DNA from: Alkaliflexus imshenetskii DSM 15055
Lineage (GTDB): Bacteria > Bacteroidota > Bacteroidia > Bacteroidales > Marinilabiliaceae
Reading direction: 5' to 3'
Assembly (NCBI RefSeq): GCF_000517065.1
Contig: NZ_KI912105.1
Span: 3,435,725-3,499,724, forward strand
DNA: 64,000 bases
Both the position numbers and the translations under genes were made by a program. How positions within the stretch are numbered: position 1 is the first letter of the stretch; every line of letters begins with the position of its first letter. This document shows, piece after piece, positions 52,196 through 62,738 of the stretch. Below the pieces are notes generated by a model. It was not told the origin of the DNA. It made no database searches and saw only the letters and a list, made by a program, of their open reading frames with translations.

Positions 52196-52882
52196 ATGAT
52201 GCGCATTGATATTCTGACTTTATTTCCCGATATGTTTCAGGGGCCATTTAGCGAATCTATTATCCGCAGAGCTGTTGATCAAGGCTCAGTTGAAATATTT
52301 TTGCACGACATTAGGGATTATTCTGAAGATAAGCATAAAAAAGTGGATGATTATCCTTTTGGTGGCGGCGCTGGAATGGTGATGCAACCTGGCCCGATTG
52401 CAGCTCTTATGGATAAACTGATGGCAGAACGTGAGTATGATGATATCATCTATATGACACCTGACGGGCAACGCCATAGTCAGCATTTGGCCAATCAGCT
52501 CTCTCTGAAAACCAATCTGATAATTCTTTGCGGTCATTACAAAGGTGTTGATCAACGCATTCGTGATCACTATATCACATGCGAGGTGTCAATTGGCGAT
52601 TATGTGCTCACAGGTGGTGAACTGGCAGCTGCAGTGGTGGTCGATTCGGTGGTGAGACTCATCCCAGGTGTTATCTCTGATGAAACATCGGCACTTACTG
52701 ATTCTTTTCAGGATGGATTGCTTGCTCCGCCGGTTTATACACGCCCTGCCAATTTTCGCGGCTGGCAGGTGCCTGAGGTACTGCTATCCGGACACCAGGC
52801 CAAAATTGACCAGTGGCGCGAAGATATGGCCTGGCAGCGCACGCGCAAACTGCGTCCGGACCTGCTTTCCGATGAATCTTAG
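52196..52882 (+). CDS. trmD: tRNA (guanine-N1)-methyltransferase
   Basis: 228 residues, typical length; two adjacent ATGs (52196, 52199) are possible starts. SPOUT methyltransferase with the trefoil-knot motifs [12 protein letters not shown] and [30 protein letters not shown], and the N-terminal [13 protein letters not shown]. It methylates G37 of tRNAs to prevent frameshifting. It stands alone here, not in the usual rpsP-rimM-trmD-rplS operon. Confidence 0.97.
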   Translation: MMRIDILTLFPDMFQGPFSESIIRRAVDQGSVEIFLHDIRDYSEDKHKKVDDYPFGGGAGMVMQPGPIAALMDKLMAEREYDDIIYMTPDGQRHSQHLANQLSLKTNLIILCGHYKGVDQRIRDHYITCEVSIGDYVLTGGELAAAVVVDSVVRLIPGVISDETSALTDSFQDGLLAPPVYTRPANFRGWQVPEVLLSGHQAKIDQWREDMAWQRTRKLRPDLLSDES

Positions 52883-52928
52883 AAAATGCTTTTTTGAAGC
52901 TGACGGTGCAATAAGTGCATCGATTTAA

Positions 52929-55793
52929 TTAACTCTTAAGGCAGTTGGTGCTGTAGATGCAATATTTGCAACTGTCAGTATTGTCGGTTTGTGTAAAATC
53001 AATTTCTTTGTTAAATAGCTGAATGAGTGCTTCCTGAAGCATCTCTGCATACTGGTCTTCTACCGTGTGTAAAGTCAGTAGCTCTTTCTGTTTGTTTTCT
53101 TTCAGATAGATGTTACTGTCATAATTTTCCTTAAACAGTGTTTTCACTGTGATTACCCCAGGAATGATGGGCAATTTGTTGTCGGTTTGCTTTTTAACCA
53201 TTGAATATAAGAGCGTTTGAAAGATGGCTTTATATTCTGCATGATCTTTCTGTGAGAATAGTTTGGCAATATCATCAATCTCTTTTTTGGCAGATCCTGT
53301 TTTGTAGTCAAGAATCCTTAAATATCCATCTTTCTCATCTGTTCGGTCAATGGTGCCGCCAATGTTTACGATGAGGCCATTGCCCAGATTAAAACGGCCG
53401 GATACTTTCTCTTCGAGAGCCAGAAGTTTGAATGGTGCTGCCTCGGCCTCAACTTTTAGAAACCGGACAATATATTTGTGAATGATTTCATAGATAAGGG
53501 TGTTTTTTCCCTGTAAGTCATTGAATACGTTTGTTTTTTCCTTGACAAAGGGTATGTTTTCGGCAAACACGGAGTCCATAACTTCTTTTATGCGCGTTTT
53601 GTTGTTCGCAACTGTCTCAAGTTCTTGGCTTGTGATAGTTTGTCCAACGTAGGGTTTGTACAGGGCTTCCACAATTTGATGAAAGAGGTTGCCAAAGACC
53701 CGTGGATCAAGGTCTTCACTTATCTCTTCCGGCTCCTTTATGTTGGCAACATACCTGTAATAGAATTTTAGCGGACATTCCAGATAGATGCTTAGGGCAC
53801 TTGGCGAGAGATCACGACCATCTGCTTGTGTCCATTTCTCCAATATCTGCATCACCTGCTCATTCTTTGAGGCTTTCATTTCAGGTTGCTTCGGAATGGT
53901 GACAAGTTGCTGCATGGTTTCCATGGTTATTTTGCCCGGATACTCATAATAGAGTTGCTGCAAAAAACGACTCATCTCCGCTTCTTCAGTAAGCGATTTG
54001 GTTGTGGTATATATCAGTTTCACGTTTTTTGCTCTGTGAATAAGCCTGTAGAAGTAGTATGCAAAGATGGCATCCTGATTGTCGATGGTAGGAAGCCCAT
54101 GCCCTTTACGAAGGTTAAAAGGAATGAACGAGTCGGGAGGAGAGGTTTTTGGAAAAACCCCTTCATTGAGACCGGTAATCACCAGATTGTCAAAATCGAG
54201 TGCTCTGGTTTCCAGAATTCCCATCACCTGAAGTCCACTCAACGGTTCGCCTCTGAATGGCACCGACTGCTGCATTGCCATACGTTTAAACAGCATTTGC
54301 CATGTGTCTGGCGATGGTTCCTGCTTCAGTTCTGATAGGATGTCTGACAACCGCTTTAGGCTTGTGTAAAGAAAATATACGAACTCTCTTTCCACCTCTG
54401 TACCCTCTTTTTTTTCCAGCTGTTTATAAATCAACATCAGTAAGTTGTTCAGGTATCCCGTTAGGGCGCCGGCACTTTCAATTTTTATGAAAATGGAGGC
54501 CAGTAATGGTGAACCGGTTAACCTGTGACCTTCGACAAACAGATGGTTGGAAGCAATAAGCTCGCGCAAAAGTTCGGCATTCTCTCCTTCCAGAATCGCT
54601 TCCATATACTGATGCCGCAACACTTCGAGCACGTTACGGTGATAAAACCATGTTTTTCCTTCCCGCGTAACACGTGTTGTTTTCTGCATTGCCAGAAGAT
54701 TTTCAACCAGTGCAAAGGCGGGTGTGTTTTTCAGCGGAAAACCGAGTGTGATGTTTATGGATTGGTAAGCGTCCGGAATGGAGTGCATGGTTGGCATCAG
54801 TTGTTGCTCATCGGCCAGTACGAGGGCTGTTTTTTCCGGCTCTTCATTCCTTTGACTGATCTGTTTTAAACAGTCGTGTGCAATTTGCGCCTGCACAAGG
54901 TCATTGGCTGCAGCGGCAATGGTGATGTCGGGAAAACTCTTTGGCAGTGGGGCTTTCCAGTTTTTCAGCTCAGGGAAATCATTCAGGTTGGCCTTTATAA
55001 ATCGGGTGGCTTCATGTTGTACATGCTGAAGACTTGATTCTTTGTTTAATATCCATTGAGGGTAATCCCAGTAAAAATCTGCTTTCCCTTGTATATTTAG
55101 ATAGTTGAAAATGACTTTTTCACAACTGTTAAGTGCATTAAAGCCTGCAAAAATAGTTCTCTTATATGGTGTTGCCAGTGCCCGATCTGTTCTGGTTTTT
55201 TCGGCTACACGCCTTAATACCATTCCACTGTATGCAATACCCTGTGCATCAAGTTTATGTCGAAAATCTTCATATAGCGTATAAAGTTTTTCCCAAACGG
55301 CCAGAAATTGCTCTTGCTGTCTGGAGAGCCGTTCCGGATCAAAACTGCTCCAAAAGAGCTGGATGGCCTTAACTTGTTCAGGTTGCAAATGTTGGTAATC
55401 TATATCGAGTGCTTTAATGGCAGCCAAATTGGCAAAAACCTGATTTGGATCGGCCAGATACTTATCGATGTCGTTAAAATCGCTCAGTAACATCTCACCC
55501 ATTGGCAAAAACTCATCAATCGAAATATTCGATTGCATAACCTTTTGATAACTAAGGTGGAGGTTGAATAACAAAGTGATGGGGTCGGCCACAGGGGTTG
55601 AGTCTATCTCTTCGAAAAATTCATTTATGGTTATTACCTTTGGCGCCCAAACTGCCTTTGGCGTTTTTTCCGAAAGATATTTATTGAAAAACAGACCTGC
55701 ACGTCGGCTTGGAAAAACAAAACAAAATTCGTCTATTTCTGTTAAATGATATTGAATGTGATGTTCTGCCAGTTGTTCCAGAAAAGTTTGCAT
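52929..55793 (-). CDS. AddB-like PD-(D/E)XK nuclease with Fe-S cysteines
   Basis: 954 residues from the ATG at 55791-55793 (a GTG three codons earlier is open). N-terminal helicase-like region without an obvious Walker A lysine motif, as in AddB. The C-terminal nuclease module has SALSIYLECPLKFYYRY (first cluster Cys, about 690), GNLFHQIVEALY (His), ILDYKTGS (Asp...Lys of the PD-(D/E)XK site), and C942-x2-C945-x5-C951 at the very end, completing the four-Cys iron-sulfur staple. Expected to work with an AddA-type helicase-nuclease in double-strand-break repair; no addA lies in this window. Confidence 0.85.
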   Translation of the reverse strand: MQTFLEQLAEHHIQYHLTEIDEFCFVFPSRRAGLFFNKYLSEKTPKAVWAPKVITINEFFEEIDSTPVADPITLLFNLHLSYQKVMQSNISIDEFLPMGEMLLSDFNDIDKYLADPNQVFANLAAIKALDIDYQHLQPEQVKAIQLFWSSFDPERLSRQQEQFLAVWEKLYTLYEDFRHKLDAQGIAYSGMVLRRVAEKTRTDRALATPYKRTIFAGFNALNSCEKVIFNYLNIQGKADFYWDYPQWILNKESSLQHVQHEATRFIKANLNDFPELKNWKAPLPKSFPDITIAAAANDLVQAQIAHDCLKQISQRNEEPEKTALVLADEQQLMPTMHSIPDAYQSINITLGFPLKNTPAFALVENLLAMQKTTRVTREGKTWFYHRNVLEVLRHQYMEAILEGENAELLRELIASNHLFVEGHRLTGSPLLASIFIKIESAGALTGYLNNLLMLIYKQLEKKEGTEVEREFVYFLYTSLKRLSDILSELKQEPSPDTWQMLFKRMAMQQSVPFRGEPLSGLQVMGILETRALDFDNLVITGLNEGVFPKTSPPDSFIPFNLRKGHGLPTIDNQDAIFAYYFYRLIHRAKNVKLIYTTTKSLTEEAEMSRFLQQLYYEYPGKITMETMQQLVTIPKQPEMKASKNEQVMQILEKWTQADGRDLSPSALSIYLECPLKFYYRYVANIKEPEEISEDLDPRVFGNLFHQIVEALYKPYVGQTITSQELETVANNKTRIKEVMDSVFAENIPFVKEKTNVFNDLQGKNTLIYEIIHKYIVRFLKVEAEAAPFKLLALEEKVSGRFNLGNGLIVNIGGTIDRTDEKDGYLRILDYKTGSAKKEIDDIAKLFSQKDHAEYKAIFQTLLYSMVKKQTDNKLPIIPGVITVKTLFKENYDSNIYLKENKQKELLTLHTVEDQYAEMLQEALIQLFNKEIDFTQTDNTDSCKYCIYSTNCLKS

Positions 55794-55894
55794 TATTTTC
55801 ACGAAATTAGTGTGACGTTCAAAGATAGTTTAAAGTTCCAGGATATGTGAATATCCGAAAATTATATCAAATCAGCATCAGACAAATAAGCGAT

Positions 55895-58714
55895 ATGGAT
55901 GATTTCTCATTTTTAAGCAATAGCGAACCGCAGGCAATTGAAGAACTGTACAATCAATACAAAAAGGACCCATCGTCGGTTGATTCAGGGTATGCTACCT
56001 TTTTTAAAGGTTTTGATTTTGCGCTTGAAAATTTTCAACCATTACCCGAGCAGGTAATCAGCAAGGAGTTTAATGTAATCAACCTCATTCACGGTTACCG
56101 GCAGCGTGGCCATCTTTTCACTAAAACAAATCCGGTAAGGGCTAGGCGTCAGTATTTTCCGACACTGGATTTGGAAAATTTTGGCTTGTCAGAAGCTGAA
56201 CTGGATACGGTCTTTCAGGCCGGTAGTCAGATAGGAATTGGCCCGGCACCACTACGCGATATCGTTAAGCACTTGCAGGATACTTATTGCTTATCGGTAG
56301 GTGTGGAGTATCTTTATGTTCGGCGCCCCGAGGTTGTTAGCTGGCTAAGAGACAGGATGGAACCCGTGCGTAACCTTCCGGCTTATGATTCTGCCAAAAA
56401 ACTGGAGATATTTCGTCAACTTAAGCGTGCCGTAGGTTTTGAAGACTTTGTACATAAAAAATTTGTGGGTCAGAAACGGTTCTCTCTTGAAGGCTCCGAA
56501 GGTCTTATTCCCGGTTTGATGGCGCTTATTCAGAAAGGCGCTGAAATGGGCGTGGATGAGTTTGTGATGGGAATGGCGCACCGTGGCAGGCTAAACGTGC
56601 TTACCAATATTCTGGGCAAACCATATCGCAAGGTGTTTAAAGAGTTTGTGGCCGATGAGTATGATGACAATGTTTCACTCGGTGATGTGAAATACCACCT
56701 TGGGTACGACAATTATATTGATACAAAATCCGGTAAAAAAGTGAGGCTGTGCCTATTGCCAAACCCATCGCATCTGGAAGCTGTTACACCGGTGGCAATC
56801 GGCCTGACTCGCGCACGCGTGGATCATGCCTACAACAGCAATTTTAACAAAGTTGTGCCTGTAATCATACACGGTGATGCGGCTATTGCTGCGCAGGGTG
56901 TGGTGTATGAAGTGGTTCAAATGGCCAAGTTGCCGGGCTATCAGACCGGCGGTACCATCCATGTGGTGGTGAACAACCAGGTTGGCTTTACCACCAATTA
57001 TCTCGAAGCCCGTTCAAGTACCTATTGCACCGATGTTGGAAAGGTTACCAATAATCCTGTATTTCACGTCAATGGTGACGATGCAGAGGCTGTGGTGTAT
57101 GTTTTTGAGCTGGCGCTCGAGTATCGGCAACGGTTCAATACCGATGTCTTTATTGATATTCTATCTTACAGGAAATATGGGCACAACGAGGGCGATGAGC
57201 CCCGTTTCACACAGCCAACACTTTATAAGGCCATCGCTTTGCATCCAAACCCACGCGACCTTTATGCACGTCAGCTTATTGCGCAAGATGTATTTAATCA
57301 GTCAGATTTCCAGCGACTTATTGATGATTTTAACAATCATCTTGAAAAAGAGTATGATGCATCGGGAGAAATAGATAAAATGTCAATTGCCCGGTTCATG
57401 CCCGATTTGTGGGATAATTTCCGTTACCCAAAGCGCACCGATTTTGATCTGCCGGTATCTACGGGTGTTTCAATCGAAATATTGACAGATTTGTGCAATA
57501 AATTGAGTCATCTTCCCGATGACAAGCCTTTCTTTCCTAAAGTACAAAAAATTCTGGAGGACAGGAAAAAGGCCTTTACTGCCGGAAAAGTGGATTGGGC
57601 CATGGCCGAACTTCTGGCTTATGCCACCCTTGTCAACGAGGGCAATCCGGTGCGTTTAAGTGGCCAGGATGCCGAACGGGGTACATTTGCACATCGCCAT
57701 GCCAGTTTTACCGTGGAGGATATGAATGAGCGCTACACGCCAATGAAGCATCTCGACGACAATCCGCTCTCTTTCAATGTATTCAATTCGCCATTGTCCG
57801 AGTATGGTGTGATGGGCTTTGAATATGGTTACGCTCTTGGTGTGCCTGAAGGATTAACTATATGGGAGGCGCAGTTTGGTGATTTTTACAATGTAGCTCA
57901 GGTTATTGTTGACCAGTATATAAGTTCGGCAGAGGAGAAATGGGGCTTGATGAATGGCCTTGTGTTGTTTTTGCCGCACGGTTTCGAAGGGCAGGGGCCT
58001 GAACACTCCAGTTCACGAATAGAACGGTTCTTATCTCTTGCTGCGCGAAACAACATGCAGGTGTTAAACTTTACGACTCCCGGCAACTTGTTTCATGCAT
58101 TGCGCCGTCAGGTGAAACGTGATTTCAGAGTACCTATGGTGGTGTTTACGCCCAAAAGTTTGTTAAGACATCCCAAATGTGTTTCTTCGTTGAGTGAACT
58201 GGAGAAGGGGGTATTCAAACCTGTAATAGATGATGCCAATGTGGATGCTGCTTTAGTTACCCGTGTGGTGCTATGCTCCGGGAAGGTTTATTACGATTTG
58301 TTGGCTCGAAAAGAGGAGTTGGATGCCAAAGATGTTGCGCTGGTAAGAATAGAGCAATTGCATCCATTCCCAGCCCAAGAGGTGGAGGCAATTTTAAAGA
58401 ACTATCCCAAGGCGCTTTTAACGCTTTGGGTGCAGGAGGAGCCGGTGAATATGGGCGCCTGGAACTACATTCGGAGCATGATGGATAATCACCAGCTTGT
58501 GCCGGTTGCACGTATCGCAAGTGCAAGCCCTGCTACCGGTCTCACCGGCCTTCACAATATAGGACAAAACGAAATCATCAACAAGGTCTTTAAAAAGTGT
58601 CATTGCGAACTTAAGCTGCCCTACTGTAGTCTTAACTGCATGGAGGGAAAGACCAGAGAAGAGATACTTAAAGCTCATAACTATTTTGTTGAAACCTCCC
58701 GTTTCTCAATATAA
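55895..58714 (+). CDS. sucA: 2-oxoglutarate dehydrogenase E1 component
   Basis: 939 residues from the ATG at 55895; the frame opens with a GTG 16 codons earlier, but MDDFSFLSNSEPQAIEELY is the usual family start. Thiamine-diphosphate motif GDDAEAVVY...YRKYGHNEGDEP, the MGMAHRGRLNVL substrate-site segment, and FGDFYNVAQVIVDQY in the transketolase-like domain. E1 decarboxylates 2-oxoglutarate and passes the succinyl group to E2, encoded 68 bp downstream. Its presence implies a complete oxidative TCA branch. Confidence 0.96.
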   Translation: MDDFSFLSNSEPQAIEELYNQYKKDPSSVDSGYATFFKGFDFALENFQPLPEQVISKEFNVINLIHGYRQRGHLFTKTNPVRARRQYFPTLDLENFGLSEAELDTVFQAGSQIGIGPAPLRDIVKHLQDTYCLSVGVEYLYVRRPEVVSWLRDRMEPVRNLPAYDSAKKLEIFRQLKRAVGFEDFVHKKFVGQKRFSLEGSEGLIPGLMALIQKGAEMGVDEFVMGMAHRGRLNVLTNILGKPYRKVFKEFVADEYDDNVSLGDVKYHLGYDNYIDTKSGKKVRLCLLPNPSHLEAVTPVAIGLTRARVDHAYNSNFNKVVPVIIHGDAAIAAQGVVYEVVQMAKLPGYQTGGTIHVVVNNQVGFTTNYLEARSSTYCTDVGKVTNNPVFHVNGDDAEAVVYVFELALEYRQRFNTDVFIDILSYRKYGHNEGDEPRFTQPTLYKAIALHPNPRDLYARQLIAQDVFNQSDFQRLIDDFNNHLEKEYDASGEIDKMSIARFMPDLWDNFRYPKRTDFDLPVSTGVSIEILTDLCNKLSHLPDDKPFFPKVQKILEDRKKAFTAGKVDWAMAELLAYATLVNEGNPVRLSGQDAERGTFAHRHASFTVEDMNERYTPMKHLDDNPLSFNVFNSPLSEYGVMGFEYGYALGVPEGLTIWEAQFGDFYNVAQVIVDQYISSAEEKWGLMNGLVLFLPHGFEGQGPEHSSSRIERFLSLAARNNMQVLNFTTPGNLFHALRRQVKRDFRVPMVVFTPKSLLRHPKCVSSLSELEKGVFKPVIDDANVDAALVTRVVLCSGKVYYDLLARKEELDAKDVALVRIEQLHPFPAQEVEAILKNYPKALLTLWVQEEPVNMGAWNYIRSMMDNHQLVPVARIASASPATGLTGLHNIGQNEIINKVFKKCHCELKLPYCSLNCMEGKTREEILKAHNYFVETSRFSI

Positions 58715-58782
58715 TAAGGATGCATAGAATAAAGTTTTCGATGCTCATACTTGCAACCAAAACAATAGAATAACATACTGAT

Positions 58783-60045
58783 ATGGTTATAGATGTAAAG
58801 GTGCCCACGCCGGGGGAATCAATTGCAGAAGTGGAAGTTGCCGTTTGGCATGTGTCAAGTGGCGATTTGGTAAGGAAAAATCAGGAATTGGCTGACATTG
58901 AGTCTGATAAGGCTACGCTCTCTCTCACAGCGCCCGAATCGGGCAAAATAGAAATCTTAGTTGAAGCCGGCACAACGGTTAAGGTCAATTCTATCGCTTG
59001 TCGCATCGATGGTTCGGTGGCCGTACCTGAGCAAAGCCCTGCGCCTGATGCTGGGTTAACCGCTGCCAATACCAATGTAGAGGCAAAAGCAACTGAGGAT
59101 GTGAAGCCCTCTTCCGAACCTGAAAAAGCCACCGATGAATCAAAGGTAAAGCATCCTGATATAAAAGTTACCCCTTTGGCACGCGAGAAGATGGATGCTG
59201 AGAATATCCAGATGGATGAGCTGTTGGCTGGTCTGCGCAAGCTTACCTCTAAAGATGTGGATGCCTATCTCGAGTGGCAAAAATCCGGTACCAATGGCGA
59301 CAGTGCTGGCTCAAACCGTGAGATGAATCGTTCACGAATGTCGCAGTTGCGAAAACAGCTAAGTAAGAGGTTGGTGCAAGTGAAGAATGAGACGGCCATG
59401 CTAACCACTTTCAATGAAGTGGATATGTCTGCACTCATGAACTTAAGGCGTAAATATCAGGATGAATTTGTGAAAAAATACGGCTTTAAGATAGGGCTGA
59501 TTTCGTTTTTTCTTAAAGCTGCGGCCAATGCACTGAAGTTGCATCCAATGGTTAACAGTATGATTGATGGTGATGAAATTCTATCACCGGGCTACATCGA
59601 CATATCGGTTGCGGTGCAATCACCCAAAGGATTAATGGTGCCTGTGATACGCAATGTGGACAAGTTGTCGCTGCCTCAGATTGAGTTGGAAATGCAGCAA
59701 ATGGCAGAGAAAGCCAAGGCAGGAAAAATCTCTCTGGAGGAGATGACCGGCGGTACCTTCACCTTAACCAATGGAGGGGTGTTTGGCTCAATGCTTTCAA
59801 CACCGCTGATTAATCCTCCGCAGTCAGCTATTATTGGCATGCACAATATCACTGATCGCCCCGTGGCTATTAACGGAAAAGTAGAAATCCGTCCGATGAT
59901 GTATGTGGCTCTAAGCTATGACCATCGACTTATTGATGGCAAGGATTCGGTTGGCTTTCTACTGGATGTGAAGCGGATGATAGAGAATCCTGCTTCGCTC
60001 TTATCTGGTGGAAAAAATCCCGATAAATTGCTCTTGGGATTGTAG
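58783..60045 (+). CDS. sucB: 2-oxoglutarate dehydrogenase E2, dihydrolipoyllysine succinyltransferase
   Basis: 420 residues: one lipoyl domain (1-~75) with lipoyl Lys K43 in ESDKATL, an Ala/Pro/Glu-rich linker, a peripheral-subunit-binding domain (~128-165, [16 protein letters not shown]), and the catalytic domain (~190-420) with H381 and D385 in [12 protein letters not shown]. The [13 protein letters not shown] start of the catalytic domain favours succinyl over acetyl transfer. Operon with sucA; the E3 lipoamide dehydrogenase is elsewhere. A terminator follows. Confidence 0.95.
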   Translation: MVIDVKVPTPGESIAEVEVAVWHVSSGDLVRKNQELADIESDKATLSLTAPESGKIEILVEAGTTVKVNSIACRIDGSVAVPEQSPAPDAGLTAANTNVEAKATEDVKPSSEPEKATDESKVKHPDIKVTPLAREKMDAENIQMDELLAGLRKLTSKDVDAYLEWQKSGTNGDSAGSNREMNRSRMSQLRKQLSKRLVQVKNETAMLTTFNEVDMSALMNLRRKYQDEFVKKYGFKIGLISFFLKAAANALKLHPMVNSMIDGDEILSPGYIDISVAVQSPKGLMVPVIRNVDKLSLPQIELEMQQMAEKAKAGKISLEEMTGGTFTLTNGGVFGSMLSTPLINPPQSAIIGMHNITDRPVAINGKVEIRPMMYVALSYDHRLIDGKDSVGFLLDVKRMIENPASLLSGGKNPDKLLLGL

Positions 60046-60064
60046 GCAATAATTTGAATGATAA

Positions 60065-60112
60065 AAACCGGGCTTTGAAAATTAAGCGTTTCAAAGTCCG
60101 GTTTAATTTTTT
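60065..60112 (+). terminator. Terminator after sucAB
   Basis: AAACCGGGCTTTGAAA pairs with TTTCAAAGTCCGGTTT (one G-T pair), then AATTTTTTC. Confidence 0.85.
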
Positions 60113-60125
60113 CTCGGAGCCGTTG

Positions 60126-60590
60126 TTACCTGATTCTGTCTAAACTGCGAACCAATGCTTCATCTTTTCCAATTGCGCGTATTGCTAAAAATACCAAAAC
60201 CATTGAAACAAGAGGAGCTACGAGTGGCCAGTTAAATGAGAGTTCTGCGTTCAACTCGCTGGCGGCCATCTTTCCAAAGAAAAAAATCATGACCGACAAA
60301 CCCAGAAGCAAGCCCATATTTAAGCCACACAGCCGTATTTGCAGCAATCTCTTTTTATAAAGAAAGATTGACACAGCCGTTACCAAAACGGTAACTATCA
60401 AAAGCATGTTCAATGCCAGCGCAGGCATAGCTACTTGCACTATATCTTCGGCGCCTGTGAGTACTATTCCCTTATTGGTTAATGTGTATAGCGAATCGGC
60501 AGTGGCCAACTGAGCCAGATCCAGAAAGAACAGACTGCCCGTTAAAATAAGGGCACACAGCAAAAACAATGATTGGATTCTTTGTATCAT
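60126..60590 (-). CDS. DUF4293 membrane protein
   Basis: 154 residues from the ATG at 60588-60590 (MIQRIQSLFLL, the usual opening of the family; the longer frame adds 11 residues). Four transmembrane helices (about 6-26, 55-76, 80-103, 115-137) with a short periplasmic loop after the first. DUF4293 is a small Bacteroidota membrane family of unknown function. Confidence 0.82.
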   Translation of the reverse strand: MIQRIQSLFLLCALILTGSLFFLDLAQLATADSLYTLTNKGIVLTGAEDIVQVAMPALALNMLLIVTVLVTAVSIFLYKKRLLQIRLCGLNMGLLLGLSVMIFFFGKMAASELNAELSFNWPLVAPLVSMVLVFLAIRAIGKDEALVRSLDRIR

Positions 60591-60604
60591 GATCTTTTTT
60601 TTGC

Positions 60605-60612
60605 CAAAATTA
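60605..60612 (-). promoter_or_regulatory. Possible -7 element of the DUF4293 gene
   Basis: TAATTTTG on the minus strand, 15-22 bases before the start codon; weak support. Confidence 0.3.
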
Positions 60613-60873
60613 GTAAGATTCATCTAATATGAAGGAATTAATCTACTCTTTGCGCACCATAATCTGAAAGTTTTATTCCTTTGCCTGCAGTTTCTCTGCC
60701 AACTACCTAAAATTAGGTGTAGATTGGCATTCAGTGTTTATTATTTAAATAATTTTACCTGTTAAATAAATTCAGAACACTGAGTTAACCCAATATTAAC
60801 AGGGTGTTGATAAGAATTTTATTGGTAATTCGTATTTTTTTTATTAATTTGATAGTTACTAAAAATGATTAGT

Positions 60874-61749
60874 ATGAGTAGGATAGCTGATTCCGAATTG
60901 ATCATAAATGCTGACGGAAGCGTTTTTCATCTTCATATCAAACCAGGTCAACTTGCCAAAAAAGTTATTTTGGTAGGCGATCCGGGGCGGGTTGATACGG
61001 TTGCCGGTTTTTTTGATGGTGTTGACCATCAGGGAGCTAATCGTGAGTTTCTATGGAAAACCGGAAGATTCAGCGGTACGGAGGTCACAGTTTTGTCATC
61101 GGGAATAGGCACTGATAACATTGATATTGTATTAAACGAGCTGGATGCTCTGGTAAATGTTGATTTTGACTCACGGATGCCTAAATCGTCGCATACTTCA
61201 CTTGAGATTGTGCGAATTGGCACATCTGGCTCCCTTCAAAAGGATTTGCCCGTGGATAGCTGGCTCCTGAGTCAAAAAGCAATTGGTTTCGATGGGTTAT
61301 TGAATTTTTACGATGGACGAGGTGAGGTGTGTGACCTGCCTTTTGAATCTGAGTTTGTAAAATATACCGGTTGGAAACACGAATTGCCTGCCCCATATAC
61401 CGTCAATGCTGACAACTATTTATTGGAACGCCTCAACAGCGAGAAAGTAGTCAAAGGTGTTACTATTTCAGCACCCGGATTCTATGGCCCGCAGGGACGA
61501 ATCATTCGACTTCCACTGTCAATGCCCGGAATAAACGATAGAATATCGGAATTCAGGTTTAATAATCTGCGAGTTACGAATTATGAAATGGAGTGCTCTG
61601 CAATTTACGGACTCTCGGCATTGCTAGGGCACAAAGCAGCCACTGTTTGTGCCATAATTGCAAACCGAATGGCTGGTGAATACAGTAAAGATTATAAAAA
61701 AGTAGTGAAGGAACTTATTGAATATGTGCTGACCGCACTTACTAAGTAG
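60874..61749 (+). CDS. Nucleoside phosphorylase (uridine phosphorylase-like)
   Basis: 291 residues from the ATG at 60874, giving MSRIADSELIINADG, close to the family's usual opening (an ATG three codons earlier is also open). NP-I family motifs: VILVGDPGRVDTVA (phosphate site), SSGIGTDNIDIVLNEL, VRIGTSGSLQ, and TNYEMECSAIYGLSALLGH with the Met-Glu pair that holds ribose. It cleaves a nucleoside with phosphate to base and ribose-1-phosphate; uridine is the likeliest substrate. Monocistronic. Confidence 0.88.
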   Translation: MSRIADSELIINADGSVFHLHIKPGQLAKKVILVGDPGRVDTVAGFFDGVDHQGANREFLWKTGRFSGTEVTVLSSGIGTDNIDIVLNELDALVNVDFDSRMPKSSHTSLEIVRIGTSGSLQKDLPVDSWLLSQKAIGFDGLLNFYDGRGEVCDLPFESEFVKYTGWKHELPAPYTVNADNYLLERLNSEKVVKGVTISAPGFYGPQGRIIRLPLSMPGINDRISEFRFNNLRVTNYEMECSAIYGLSALLGHKAATVCAIIANRMAGEYSKDYKKVVKELIEYVLTALTK

Positions 61750-61847
61750 GTGGGTTGGGAAATTTTTGGGGCTAATTGGAACTGAAAGTCTGAGGGTTTG
61801 ATATATATATATGTGTTTCTGTTGATTTAATCCGATACTAAGCTTGT

Positions 61848-62732
61848 ATGGATAAAAATAAAGTCATCGCCTTAATCAGCCTTTTAGATGATCCCAACGA
61901 GGAGATCTTTAGCACGGTTGAAGGCGAGTTATTAAAAGAGGAGGTCGACATTGTTCCGGAGCTGGAAAAAGCCTGGGAGTTGACCCTGGATTCCGCGTAT
62001 CAGAAACGGATTGAAAATCTCATTCATACATTGCAATTCCGTGATGTAAAATCCAGACTTCGCGCCTGGCTGCAGTCACCAGACGATGATCTGCTCTTTG
62101 GTGCTTTCCTTGTGTCCAGATTTCAATATCCCGAACTGCGTTATGAAGACATCAATGACAAGATTAATCAGTTGCGTAAAGATGTCTGGCTTGAGCTGAA
62201 TGATCATCTTACTGCTCTCGAAAAAGTGCGAATCATCAATCACATCCTTTTTGATGTGCATGGCTTTTCGCGCAACAACAGCAACTTTATGTCGGCTCAG
62301 AATTCGTTTATCTGTGATGTGCTCGATACCCGAAAAGGAAATCCCATATCTTTATCAGTCATATATTCTGTAATAGCTCAGCGTCTTGGAATTCCTGTTT
62401 ATGGTGTAAATCTGCCTAAGAATTTCATCCTGGCCTATCTCGATGATTCTGCAGAGTTCTCTTCAACCGATAAAGGTTCCGAGGTGCCTGTTCTCTTTTA
62501 CATTAATCCCATCAATAAAGGAGCTGTTCTTGGTCGTAAAGAGATCGAGTTTTTTGTGCAGCAACAAAAATTGGAGCCAAAAGTCTCTTACTTTCTGCCA
62601 TGCAGCAATAAAGACATCGTACAGCGTATGCTCAACAATATTCTGTATGCTTATGAAAGCACAGGCCAAACGTCCAAAGCCGATGAGGTACAGGAGCTGT
62701 TATCCTTGTTTGGCGACATTCCTAAGGCTTGA
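61848..62732 (+). CDS. SirB1-type transglutaminase-like protein, probably non-catalytic
   Basis: 294 residues. N-terminal helical region (1-~95), then the SirB1/transglutaminase-like core: FDVHGFSRNNSNFMSAQNSFICDVLDTRKGNPISLSVIYSVIAQRLGIPVYGVNLPKNFILAY. The position of the transglutaminase Cys is Ser/Leu (NPISLS) and the usual His after the G-V-N-L-P strand is replaced (PKNF), so protease or transglutaminase activity is unlikely, as in the rest of this family. C-terminal ~40 residues are TPR-like. Role unknown; cytoplasmic. Confidence 0.82.
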   Translation: MDKNKVIALISLLDDPNEEIFSTVEGELLKEEVDIVPELEKAWELTLDSAYQKRIENLIHTLQFRDVKSRLRAWLQSPDDDLLFGAFLVSRFQYPELRYEDINDKINQLRKDVWLELNDHLTALEKVRIINHILFDVHGFSRNNSNFMSAQNSFICDVLDTRKGNPISLSVIYSVIAQRLGIPVYGVNLPKNFILAYLDDSAEFSSTDKGSEVPVLFYINPINKGAVLGRKEIEFFVQQQKLEPKVSYFLPCSNKDIVQRMLNNILYAYESTGQTSKADEVQELLSLFGDIPKA

Positions 62733-62738
62733 TTTGAT

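Noticed and set aside
61801-61812. TA dinucleotide run before the SirB1-like gene
   Set aside because: A short simple repeat; too small to support phase variation.
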